Source of the DNA: Streptomyces sp. NBC_01429
Lineage (GTDB): Bacteria; Actinomycetota; Actinomycetes; Streptomycetales; Streptomycetaceae
Reading direction: 5' to 3'
Assembly: GCF_036231945.1 (NCBI RefSeq)
Contig: NZ_CP109599.1
Coordinates: 7,095,501-7,159,500 of the forward strand
DNA length: 64,000 nt
Position 1 is the first letter of the stretch; every line of letters starts with the position of its first letter. Made by a program: the position numbers and the translations under genes. A model generated the notes under the pieces. It saw only the letters and a program-made list of their open reading frames with translations. It had not been told where the DNA came from and ran no database searches. Of this stretch, positions 24,907 through 32,266 are shown piece by piece.

Positions 24907-24938
24907 CGCTCAACCGGAACGCCGCTCAACCGGAACGC
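24907..24938. repeat. 16-bp perfect tandem repeat
   Basis: CGCTCAACCGGAACGC occurs twice head to tail (24907-24922 and 24923-24938), preceded by a partial copy (GGAACGC, 24901-24907). It lies between two convergent genes. Confidence 0.7.
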
Positions 24939-24967
24939 GCGGCCGCGACGCGTTCACGTCGCCCCGT

Positions 24968-25636
24968 TCACATCGAGCGCATCCGGTTGATCTCGATGCT
25001 CTGCTGGGAGATGACGTCCTTCGCCATGTCCGCGACCTGGATGTTCTTGCCGTCCGAGACCGCGTCCGTGGCCATGGTGACCGCGCCCTGGTGATGAGTG
25101 ATCATCAGCTTGAGGAACAGCTCGTCGAAGGCCGCGCCCCTGGCCGTCCGCAACTGCTTGAGCTGGGGCTCGGTGGCCATCCCCGGCATCGGGCCATGGT
25201 CATGTCCCTGCTGCTTCTTCGCGCCGCCGTTGTTGTCCAGCCAGCCCCGCATCGCGCCGATCTCGGGCTTCTGGGACGCGGCGATCCGGGCCGCGAGCCG
25301 CTTCACCGCGTCCGACTTCGCCCGCTCCGGGACGAGTTCGGTCATCTTCAGCGCCTGGCCATGATGAACGATCATCATCTGCGCGTACAGGAAGTCGGCC
25401 GAGTTGGGAGTGTTGTCGGGTGCGGCCTTCACCGCCTCCTCGGCCGAGAGCGTCCTCGCCGGCTCACCCGGCTTGCCCGGCGCCACCACACTGGGGCCCT
25501 GGCCCGCCCTGGCCTTCGCGGCGTCGGTGCCGTCGTCGTCCCCCGAGTCGCAGGCTCCCAGGGCGAGTACGGCGACGGCCACCGCCACGGCGGACACGGA
25601 CCGGCGGATGCGCTGACTGCGGCGACGGACCAACAC
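24968..25636 (-). CDS. DUF305 lipoprotein
   Basis: A 222-residue secreted lipoprotein with two DUF305 units, each carrying a His pair: MMIVHHGQALKM and LMITHHQGAVTM. A lipobox LGAC ends the signal peptide. A HDHGPMPGM stretch between the two units adds possible metal ligands. The DUF305 fold is ferritin-like and often associated with copper or other metals, but no activity is proven. I chose the GTG at 25636, preceded by AGGAGG with 5-nt spacing, over an ATG at 25654. The gene is divergent from the LVIVD-repeat protein, a pairing I recognise from other Streptomyces. Confidence 0.85.
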   Translation of the reverse strand: MLVRRRSQRIRRSVSAVAVAVAVLALGACDSGDDDGTDAAKARAGQGPSVVAPGKPGEPARTLSAEEAVKAAPDNTPNSADFLYAQMMIVHHGQALKMTELVPERAKSDAVKRLAARIAASQKPEIGAMRGWLDNNGGAKKQQGHDHGPMPGMATEPQLKQLRTARGAAFDELFLKLMITHHQGAVTMATDAVSDGKNIQVADMAKDVISQQSIEINRMRSM

Positions 25637-25812
25637 GGCTACCTCCTGCGGCATATGGGGTGATGGAACATGTCATGTTCCTAGCACGCTTCCGTGTATG
25701 AGTGATCGAAAACTTTCATTACGTCTCTGTTGCCATCTGTTGAGATGTACATGAGAAGGACGATACTGCCGAGTCCGTGCCGTTCATCCGAACGGATACT
25801 AGGGAGGAAGCA

Positions 25813-27309
25813 GTGACCTCGTTGCACACCACCCGCGTGCGGCGCAGACGTCTGGGCGTGGCGGCAGCCGCGGCCGGCCTCTTCGCCACTCTGCTGACCG
25901 CAGGGCCGGCGATCGCCAGCCCCGATCCCGGCGACAGCCCGGCCAAGGAGAAGATCTCCAGCAGCCAGGCCGCCGAGGTGAAGGCCGCCATAGAGCAGGG
26001 CGAGATACCCGGCGTGGACGAAATCGTCCACAGCTCCAACATCAAGCACCTCGCCAACGTCCCGAAGGACCTCATCAAGGGGACCAACTCGGACCTGGCC
26101 TTCCAGGGCAACTACGCCTTCAGCGGCAACTACGACGGCTTCCGGATCTTCGACATCAGCAACCCGAAGGCTCCGAAGACCGTCGCCCAGGTGCTCTGCC
26201 CCGGATCACAGAACGACATATCCGTCTCCGGGAACCTGCTCTTCCTGTCGACCGACTCCTCCCGCAGTGACAACTCCTGCGACAGCGTCGCGCAGTCCGC
26301 GACCATCAAGGAGTCCTGGGAGGGCATGAAGGTCTTCGACATCAGCGACAAGCGGAACCCGAAGTACGTCGCCGCCGTCGAGACCGCGTGCGGCTCGCAC
26401 ACCCACACGCTGGTGCCCAAGGCGAAGGACGTCTACATCTACGTCTCCTCGTACGCGCCCAGCGCCGCCTTCCCCGACTGCCAGCCGCCGCACGACGGCA
26501 TCTCCATCATCAAGGTGCCGCGCAAGGCCCCCCAGAAGGCCGAGCTGGTGAAGTTCGAGGTTCTCTTCCCGGACGGCGGCAACCCGGGCGCGCCCACCAA
26601 CCCGGGCGTCTCCGCCACCTCCGGCTGCCACGACATCACCGTGCTGCCCTCCAAGGACCTGGCGGCCGGCGCCTGCATGGGTGACGGCGTCCTGATGGAC
26701 ATCAAGAACCCGGAAAAGCCGAAGGTGATCGACCAGGTCCAGGACAACGTCAACTTCGCGTTCTGGCACTCGGCCACCTTCAACCAGGGTGCCAACAAGG
26801 TCGTCTTCACCGACGAGCTGGGCGGCGGCGGCGCCGCCACCTGCAACGCGGAGATCGGGCCCAACCGCGGTGCCGACGGCATCTACGACATCGTCGGCAA
26901 GGGGGACAAGCGCAAGCTCGTCTTCCGCAGCTACTACAAGATCCCCCGCCACCAGGCGGACACCGAGAACTGCGTCGCCCACAACGGCTCGCTGATCCCG
27001 GTCAAGGGCCGCGACATCATGGTCCAGTCCTGGTACCAGGGCGGCGTCTCCGTCTGGGACTTCACCAACTCCTCGAAGCCGAAGGAGATCGCGTTCTTCG
27101 AGCGCGGCCCCCTCTCGACCGAGTCGCTGGTCGGCGGCGGCACCTGGTCGGCGTACTACTACAACGGCCACATCTACTCGAACGACATGGTCAAGGGCTT
27201 CGACGTACTGAAGCTCGACGACCGCCTCACCGACCCCGCGAAGCGGGTGCGGATGCATGAGCTGAACGTGCAGACGCAGCCGGACTACTTCGCGGACTTC
27301 CGGCACTGA
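25813..27309 (+). CDS. Secreted LVIVD-repeat propeller protein
   Basis: A 498-residue secreted protein. A signal peptide with RRRR and a hydrophobic core (about residues 7-35) precedes a long beta-propeller region with LVIVD-type blades such as GFRIFDISNPKAPKTVAQV and GMKVFDISDKRNPKYVAAV. Conserved His residues appear in CGSHTHTL, GCHDITVL, FWHSATF and NCVAHNGS. The GTG at 25813 follows AGGGAGG. It is divergent from the DUF305 lipoprotein, so the two may act together outside the membrane, perhaps in metal or redox handling. Confidence 0.8.
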   Translation: MTSLHTTRVRRRRLGVAAAAAGLFATLLTAGPAIASPDPGDSPAKEKISSSQAAEVKAAIEQGEIPGVDEIVHSSNIKHLANVPKDLIKGTNSDLAFQGNYAFSGNYDGFRIFDISNPKAPKTVAQVLCPGSQNDISVSGNLLFLSTDSSRSDNSCDSVAQSATIKESWEGMKVFDISDKRNPKYVAAVETACGSHTHTLVPKAKDVYIYVSSYAPSAAFPDCQPPHDGISIIKVPRKAPQKAELVKFEVLFPDGGNPGAPTNPGVSATSGCHDITVLPSKDLAAGACMGDGVLMDIKNPEKPKVIDQVQDNVNFAFWHSATFNQGANKVVFTDELGGGGAATCNAEIGPNRGADGIYDIVGKGDKRKLVFRSYYKIPRHQADTENCVAHNGSLIPVKGRDIMVQSWYQGGVSVWDFTNSSKPKEIAFFERGPLSTESLVGGGTWSAYYYNGHIYSNDMVKGFDVLKLDDRLTDPAKRVRMHELNVQTQPDYFADFRH

Positions 27310-27938
27310 AGGAAGATGTTCTGACCCGTTCCGCCGGGCGGCTCCCCGTCCGGCGGAACACCCAGCTCCCAGTCCAGCCCGTAGCGCGTGAACAGCTCAG
27401 CGCGCAGCCGGTCCTGCGGCATCGGCGCCCCCGGCAGCAGGGCCGCGAAGACCGCGCCCATCAGCAGGGCGCGCAGCATCGGATAGTCGCTGTCCGGCGC
27501 CTTCGACCCGTACCGCTCCACCGTCTCGCGCAGCAGCGCGGCCAGACGCCGCTGCTCCGGGCACTGTACGAACCCCTCGGCCTGGAGGATGCCGGCCATG
27601 TGTGTACGCATCAGTACGGGCCAGCGCTCCGTCAGCCCCAGGATGGCGTCGATCGCCCGCGCCAGCAGCTCCCGCCCGTCCTCCGTGGCCGGCTCGCGCC
27701 GCAGCCCGGCTTCCAGCGTGCGGTGCATCAGCCGGTGCACGGCCGACTGGAGCAACTGCCGCTTCCCCGGGAAGTAGTACGACACGAGCCCCCGCGCGCA
27801 CCCCGCCCGGTCGGCGATGTGCGCGAGCGTCGTGGCCTCGTAACCGCGCTCGGCGACCAGCTCCACCGTCGCGTCGAGCAGCCGTTCCCGGGAACGCCGA
27901 CGAAGCTCTTCATTGACCGATGGGCTCCGCGGGGACAT
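27285..27938 (-). CDS. TetR-family transcriptional regulator
   Basis: A 217-residue TetR repressor. The N-terminal HTH (about residues 12-62) includes RLLDATVELVAERGYEATT and GLVSYYFPGKRQLL. The C-terminal ligand domain is not informative. ATG 27938 has AGGAG 6 nt upstream. Its last 25 bp overlap the end of the convergent LVIVD gene. A small dyad at 27958-27970, directly upstream, is a likely autoregulatory site. No obvious target gene is divergent from it. Confidence 0.9.
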   Translation of the reverse strand: MSPRSPSVNEELRRRSRERLLDATVELVAERGYEATTLAHIADRAGCARGLVSYYFPGKRQLLQSAVHRLMHRTLEAGLRREPATEDGRELLARAIDAILGLTERWPVLMRTHMAGILQAEGFVQCPEQRRLAALLRETVERYGSKAPDSDYPMLRALLMGAVFAALLPGAPMPQDRLRAELFTRYGLDWELGVPPDGEPPGGTGQNIFLQCRKSAK

Positions 27939-27957
27939 GCTTGACTCCTGCGTTGAC

Positions 27958-27970
27958 TGGCTCCAAGCCA
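27958..27970. promoter_or_regulatory. Candidate TetR operator
   Basis: TGGCT-CCA-AGCCA is a perfect 5-bp dyad just upstream of the TetR start and beside an A/T-rich stretch (AATATA on the plus strand, TATATT on the minus). Position and symmetry suit self-repression. Confidence 0.45.
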
Positions 27971-28028
27971 ATATACTCGCAGCGTGCCGCCCCGGCCCTT
28001 GCCGGACCGGTGAGCGGGCTGTCGGCTG

Positions 28029-28057
28029 CCTTGGGCGACGCGGGGGATCGCCCAAGG
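28029..28057. terminator. 10-bp stem-loop
   Basis: CCTTGGGCGA (28029-28038) pairs perfectly with TCGCCCAAGG (28048-28057) around a 9-nt loop. With the next stem-loop it probably stops leftward transcription from 28.2-29.6 kb before the TetR gene. Confidence 0.55.
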
Positions 28058-28119
28058 TCAGCGGCAGCTGAACGGTCGCGTGATGCGGCCGATTCCCTCC
28101 AGAAGCGCCGCCGTGACGG

Positions 28120-28153
28120 CCTGATGCCGGCCCGGTAGCGGGCCGGCATCAGG
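28120..28153. terminator. 15-bp stem-loop with a GTAG tetraloop
   Basis: Arms 28120-28134 and 28139-28153 are perfectly complementary around a 4-nt loop, 59 bp downstream of the leftward ChW-protein gene. Confidence 0.75.
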
Positions 28154-28211
28154 CACTGAGCCCCTATGCCATGTGGGGCGTTCGGATGGTCGGCCTTCCG
28201 GCCTTCGGCCG

Positions 28212-29609
28212 TCACACGATGAGCTTGAAGGCTTCGAGCGCCAGGTCCTTGATCAAGGTTCCGCCGAACTTGTAGCCGCCGGGCTCGGAACACGCCTTCT
28301 CCAGCCACTCCTGGCTGTGGACCCGCGCGGTGACACAGACGCTGCCCTCACTGACGCTGAGCGCCAGCCCCCGCATGAACGCTTCCTGGTCCGGGGTGCC
28401 GATGTACACGTCCTTGAGATCCGTGGCGCCCTTCCACTTCGGCTCCCAGTCCGTGTTCTCGATGTACCCGTTGGCGGCCATTCCGTTCGTGCCGGACACG
28501 GCGATGTTGATGCTCTCGATGGGCCGGTCCTGCCCCTCCGTGCCCGACGTGAGGCCGTCGCACACCGGGTCCTGCCAGCCGGTGCCCCGCACATAGGCCC
28601 GGTAGCAGATGTGCCGGCCCGGCGTCCGCTCGTTCAGCTTGGTCACGGCGACCGCCGCGGTGTTCTCCACCGGCTCGGCCGGCTCCTCCTCCTTCTCCTC
28701 GCCGCCGTCCGGCTTCCCGCTGTCCTCCTCCTCGGCCGGCGACTCCTGTACGGGGGTGCTGGGCGCGGCGGCGGGCGGTTCGGCCGTGGGCAGAGTCGGC
28801 GGCTTCGACGGCTCCGCCTCGGGTATCGCACGGGCGGCGACCGACTGCGGCTGCTCCCGGGCGAGGCTGCTCACGGAGGGCTGATAGGCGAACCAGAGCA
28901 CGGTGAAGGTGATCGCCAGCGCGAGGAGGATGCTCAGCAGGGTGGCGAGCCAGAGGGGCAGGAAGCCCCGCTGTACGTACGTCCCCTCCGTGTCGAGCCG
29001 AGCCGTTCCCGACCGCTGCAGGCCCAGTACGTACGGCCGTTCCTGTTTCTGGCCGAACCAGATGATCTGCCGGGGCTTGAGCTTCGCGCCCACGAACGCG
29101 GCGCGGCCCGGCTCGATCTGCACACTGGCGGGAAAGAGTTCGTACGAGAGGGAATCGCCGTTGTCACTGCCGGCGAGGGAGGCGGTGAGGCGGGTGTTGC
29201 CGAGGTTGTCGATGGCCAGCTTGGGCCGGCCGCGGAACCATCCCTTCACGGTCGGCGGCACCAACTCGGTCCGCACCTCCGTGAAGGGGGTGAAGCTGAC
29301 GTTGCCCTCGATGACCGTGGTGGAGTCGTATTGCTCCGTCGGGACGACCTGCACCCCGTACGGATGCGGCCCGGCGATCGCGTCCGGGGTACGGGGTGGC
29401 GAGAAGGTGAGCTGGAGGATGCCCGTGGTCCCCGGGAAAAGCCGGATGGATGAGGGTTCGATGGTGATGTACGGGGCAACATCACCGACGGGAACGAAGC
29501 GGTACTCGTCGACGACATCGCCGGTGTTGCGTATGCGCAGCCGCACGGTGGTCGTGTCGCCCGGGTCCACCGTGGTGGACGCGGGCTCAAGGGAAGTCCA
29601 GAGGCTCAC
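28212..29609 (-). CDS. Single-pass membrane protein with Ig-like N-terminus and C-terminal ChW repeats
   Basis: A 465-residue protein. Residues 1-200 form one or two beta-sandwich domains resembling the NEW3/COG1470 type (PGDTTTVRLRIRNTGDVVDEY). A transmembrane helix spans about 216-242, followed by a Pro/Glu/Ala-rich spacer (250-325). The C-terminus has a clear clostridial hydrophobic-W repeat (GTGWQDPVCDG, GTEGQDRPIESINIAV) and a diverged second one (about 427-465). ChW repeats bind cell-surface ligands. There is no signal peptide, so the N-terminal half should be cytosolic and the ChW part outside. GTG 29609 lies 6 nt after TAACGT and is probably leaderless. Confidence 0.75.
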   Translation of the reverse strand: MSLWTSLEPASTTVDPGDTTTVRLRIRNTGDVVDEYRFVPVGDVAPYITIEPSSIRLFPGTTGILQLTFSPPRTPDAIAGPHPYGVQVVPTEQYDSTTVIEGNVSFTPFTEVRTELVPPTVKGWFRGRPKLAIDNLGNTRLTASLAGSDNGDSLSYELFPASVQIEPGRAAFVGAKLKPRQIIWFGQKQERPYVLGLQRSGTARLDTEGTYVQRGFLPLWLATLLSILLALAITFTVLWFAYQPSVSSLAREQPQSVAARAIPEAEPSKPPTLPTAEPPAAAPSTPVQESPAEEEDSGKPDGGEEKEEEPAEPVENTAAVAVTKLNERTPGRHICYRAYVRGTGWQDPVCDGLTSGTEGQDRPIESINIAVSGTNGMAANGYIENTDWEPKWKGATDLKDVYIGTPDQEAFMRGLALSVSEGSVCVTARVHSQEWLEKACSEPGGYKFGGTLIKDLALEAFKLIV

Positions 29610-29933
29610 GCGCTGACGTTAGCGGGCGCGCGACTGTCCGTCAGGTAGCGCAGGGGCGAAGAACGCTGCCCCGATGGCCGAGGGCTCTGCCTTTCTTTCC
29701 CTGTCGCGCCGATGCAGACGCTCTCCGTACTCGTGGGTAGCAAGGGCGGAACTCCGGCGTGCGGGACCGCCCCGGCAGGTTCTTGTGGTGTTCCGGTAAG
29801 TCTGCGGGGTCGGTGCCGGAAGGCTATTCGCAGCTTATGTGAACACGTGCGCGCACCCGCATGATTCCATTCAACTGGTTGGCGCGTACATGCAGTACAG
29901 TGCGCCTCTGGAATCCACTCAGAAGAGGGCGTT
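29610..29933. other. Divergent intergenic region (324 bp)
   Basis: No gene is seen. It contains the -10-like TAACGT (29621-29616, minus strand) of the ChW-protein gene and, for the rightward lipoprotein gene, a TACAGT at 29896-29901 that could be a -10 with a leader of about 27 nt. The base composition is less G+C-rich near 29840-29930. Confidence 0.45.
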
Positions 29934-30257
29934 ATGAGGAAAGTTCGCGTATGTCTCGTGGTGGCATGCGCTCTCATGGCCGGCGCATGCGGCGGAAGCA
30001 ACACGTCCATTGACACATCCCGTCTGACCGACCGGGAAAAGGAATGGGTCGAGTTCTCCTACGCGCAAGAGAAGAACGAAGACACCAGACGGGCGTGGGA
30101 AGAACTGCCCGCCGAAGACGTCAAGTCCTATCTCGATCAGCAGCGTCCCCGCCTGTGCGGCGACACGGTGGCGCTGATGCAGAGCCTGAAGGACGCGGGC
30201 TACGAGGCGGGCGAAATGCGGGATTACAAGGAAAAGACCGCGGAACTCATCTGCTGA
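29934..30257 (+). CDS. Small lipoprotein of unknown function
   Basis: A 107-residue protein with a lipoprotein signal (KVRVCLVVACALMAGAC, lipid Cys 19) and a short helical, charged domain with two further cysteines, one of which is the C-terminal residue. I do not recognise the family. AGAGGG precedes the ATG. Codon use is less strongly G/C-ending than in its neighbours, a mild sign of recent origin or acquisition. Confidence 0.65.
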   Translation: MRKVRVCLVVACALMAGACGGSNTSIDTSRLTDREKEWVEFSYAQEKNEDTRRAWEELPAEDVKSYLDQQRPRLCGDTVALMQSLKDAGYEAGEMRDYKEKTAELIC

Positions 30258-30278
30258 CCCCGGTGGAGCGAAGACCGG

Positions 30279-30980
30279 CTACTTGCTCCGTGCCACCGCG
30301 CCTCCGAGAATCCTCAGCGAGTACTTGTCGTAAGCCCGGTGCAGAACCATGGTCACCGGCCCCGAGGTGAACACCCCGCTGACGACGTACTCCTTCTTGT
30401 TTCCGGTCTCGGCGACCCGCTTCTCATACAGGGAATCGGTCTCCTTCTTCGCCTTCTTGAGCCACGAGGACGCCTTGCCGCGGTCGACTCCCGCCACGTC
30501 GAGCCCGGTACAGGCGGCGAGGAAGCCGGGACCGTCGGACTGGTCGGTGCCGGTTCTGCAGAGGAGGGACGACATGTCCTCGTGATCGGCGTATCCGGCC
30601 GAAATCGTCATCCCGCCCGCGCCGCGCCCGTGGACGTACGTCCTCTTTTCCCCGTCGGGCATCTCCTGCGCGACGGGCTTGTCCAGCTTCAGCTTCCAGT
30701 CCCCCGAGAGCCCGGCGAGGAATTCCCTCCCGGTGTATCCGGTGGCCATCGTGTCCCCCGCGCCGAGAGCGGGCCGCTTGTCGCCGGATACCGCGTGCGT
30801 CGGCAACTCGGCGGCCTGCGGCGCGGTCGGCGTTCCGGACGGTTCGGGGTGAGGCGCCGCGATGGCCTTCGTCGGCTCGGACGCCGCGGGCGCGGGGCTG
30901 TCCCGGCTACAGGAGGCGGCTCCCGCCGCGCCGATGACGACAGTCATCAGCACGGCGGAAACGCGGACGGCGGCGCGCAT
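30279..30980 (-). CDS. Lipoprotein of unknown function
   Basis: A 233-residue protein with a lipoprotein signal ending in GAASC (Cys 24), a Pro/Ala/Glu linker (about 25-75) and a compact domain with two cysteines (about 85-233). No family recognised. Its ATG shares one base with the stop of the gene before it (TGATG), so the two are translationally coupled. It converges on the small lipoprotein gene at 29934-30257. Confidence 0.7.
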   Translation of the reverse strand: MRAAVRVSAVLMTVVIGAAGAASCSRDSPAPAASEPTKAIAAPHPEPSGTPTAPQAAELPTHAVSGDKRPALGAGDTMATGYTGREFLAGLSGDWKLKLDKPVAQEMPDGEKRTYVHGRGAGGMTISAGYADHEDMSSLLCRTGTDQSDGPGFLAACTGLDVAGVDRGKASSWLKKAKKETDSLYEKRVAETGNKKEYVVSGVFTSGPVTMVLHRAYDKYSLRILGGAVARSK

Positions 30981-31981
30981 CAGAGGCCACCGTCATTGAG
31001 GTTGCGCGGGCCGGGCTCGGAGTAGTTGAACGGAACGAAGGCGATCGCGTCGAACACCACGTTGTCGTCTCCGGTGGCGTCCTCGCGCATGTTGTTCGCC
31101 TCGATCCGGCCACCCTTCCGGAAGCTGAAGGTGCCCATCTCGAACCAGGTGTCCTTGCCCGCGCTGCGGGTTCCCTGGTTGACCTGCCAGCGACCGGTGA
31201 TCTTGTGGAAGGGCTCGGTGTATCCGTAGCTGTGCGTGAAGTAGACGTGGGGGTCGTACCCGGCGCCGAGCTGGTGTAGGTCGATGGGGGCGATGCAGGG
31301 CGTTGCGCGGAAGGTGCCGTCGTCCCTCAGCGTGGTGATGCTGTCACCGCTCCGGAGGGTGAACCTGCCGTCGTCTGCGGCCTCGAAGTCCCCGCAGCCA
31401 TAGGTGTTCTCGTGCTCTCCGAGGTCGTCCACGATGATGGCGTTGGAGTAGACGCTCGGGTGGTCGATGCACGGGCCGTGACCGTACTTGCTCTTGAGTT
31501 CGGGCTCTTTCGAGCCGAGTGAGTAGCTGAGCTTCTCGGCGCTGGAGTTGCCGGTGCTCTGCGGGCCCATCCAGTCCACGCTGCCGCTCCAGCGGCAGCT
31601 GTCGTTCCAGCTCGGGCACGGGTCGGCCGCGGCCGGGTCGCACGCGTTGACGGACGGGTCGCAGAACAGCGTGCGCGGCGGGGCCTTGACGATGCACGGG
31701 GATTCCATCCCCGGGACCTTGCCGTAGACGGCCGCACCGGATCCGGACAGGCACTGCGATTCCAGCATGCCCTCGCCGAGGGTGCGGGGCTCGTCGTCAT
31801 CGTCCGCGCTGGGCGTCGAGAACAGGCGGGGCGTCGTGTCGTTCGCGGCGGCGGGGGCCACCGTGGTGTCCGCGGAAGCCGGCGGGATCAGGGCGGCGGA
31901 CGCCGCCACCACGCTCATGGCCAGCAGCGGGTTCATGGCGTAGTACCTGCTGAGGCGTGTTCTGCGCATCATGTTCATCAC
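30980..31981 (-). CDS. Secreted protein with golvesin-like C-terminal domain
   Basis: A 333-residue exported protein with a signal peptide (about residues 1-38, ending ASA). The middle region is rich in Cys and Trp (CDPSVNACD, CPSWNDSCRWSG) and probably disulphide-bonded. The C-terminal 130 residues (TGRWQVNQGTRSAGKDTWFE, GTFSFRKGGRIEANN, NVVFDAIAFVP) look like the golvesin/xly C-terminal jelly-roll domain, which binds cell-surface or carbohydrate ligands. It is coupled to the lipoprotein gene downstream. The start is one of several ATGs (MMNMM) without a clear ribosome-binding site. Confidence 0.65.
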   Translation of the reverse strand: MMNMMRRTRLSRYYAMNPLLAMSVVAASAALIPPASADTTVAPAAANDTTPRLFSTPSADDDDEPRTLGEGMLESQCLSGSGAAVYGKVPGMESPCIVKAPPRTLFCDPSVNACDPAAADPCPSWNDSCRWSGSVDWMGPQSTGNSSAEKLSYSLGSKEPELKSKYGHGPCIDHPSVYSNAIIVDDLGEHENTYGCGDFEAADDGRFTLRSGDSITTLRDDGTFRATPCIAPIDLHQLGAGYDPHVYFTHSYGYTEPFHKITGRWQVNQGTRSAGKDTWFEMGTFSFRKGGRIEANNMREDATGDDNVVFDAIAFVPFNYSEPGPRNLNDGGL

Positions 31982-32090
31982 TGCCAGTCCGTGCAGCTGC
32001 CGTGCGTGGCCGGGAGGCTCGCGTCCACCGGGTTGTCCGTGGTGGAGCCGGAAGAACGCACGTAGCCTATGTGAACGTATCTACGGTGCA
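31978..32090 (-). other. Possible remnant or short coupled ORF upstream of the golvesin-like gene
   Basis: A leftward frame ends with ...VDASLPATHGSCTDWQ and a TGA (31980-31978) that overlaps the ATG of the golvesin-like gene (ATGATG/TGATGA). It has no good ATG start; a TTG or GTG would give only 30-40 residues. Another frame, ending at 32081, reads FNFGVETPGAFSFGISAGK, which looks protein-like and is also broken off. The stretch may be a frame-shifted relic of an upstream secreted gene. Confidence 0.25.
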
Positions 32091-32266
32091 AGGGAGTTGT
32101 ACCGCCCTTTACCTGCGCTGATTCCGAAGCTGAACGCGCCGGGGGTCTCCACACCGAAATTGAATGTGTGATTCCGGATTGATCGGTGGTCAGCCGCTCC
32201 CGCATTCCGGGAAGCCGTGGCAGGCACTCGCCCGCGACCCGTCTCCCGTCTCGTATGCTCCGGGCC

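Noticed and set aside
27953-27977. Rightward promoter TTGACT/TATACT upstream of TetR
   Set aside because: The boxes are only 13 nt apart and no rightward gene follows; the dyad in the same place is better explained as a TetR operator.
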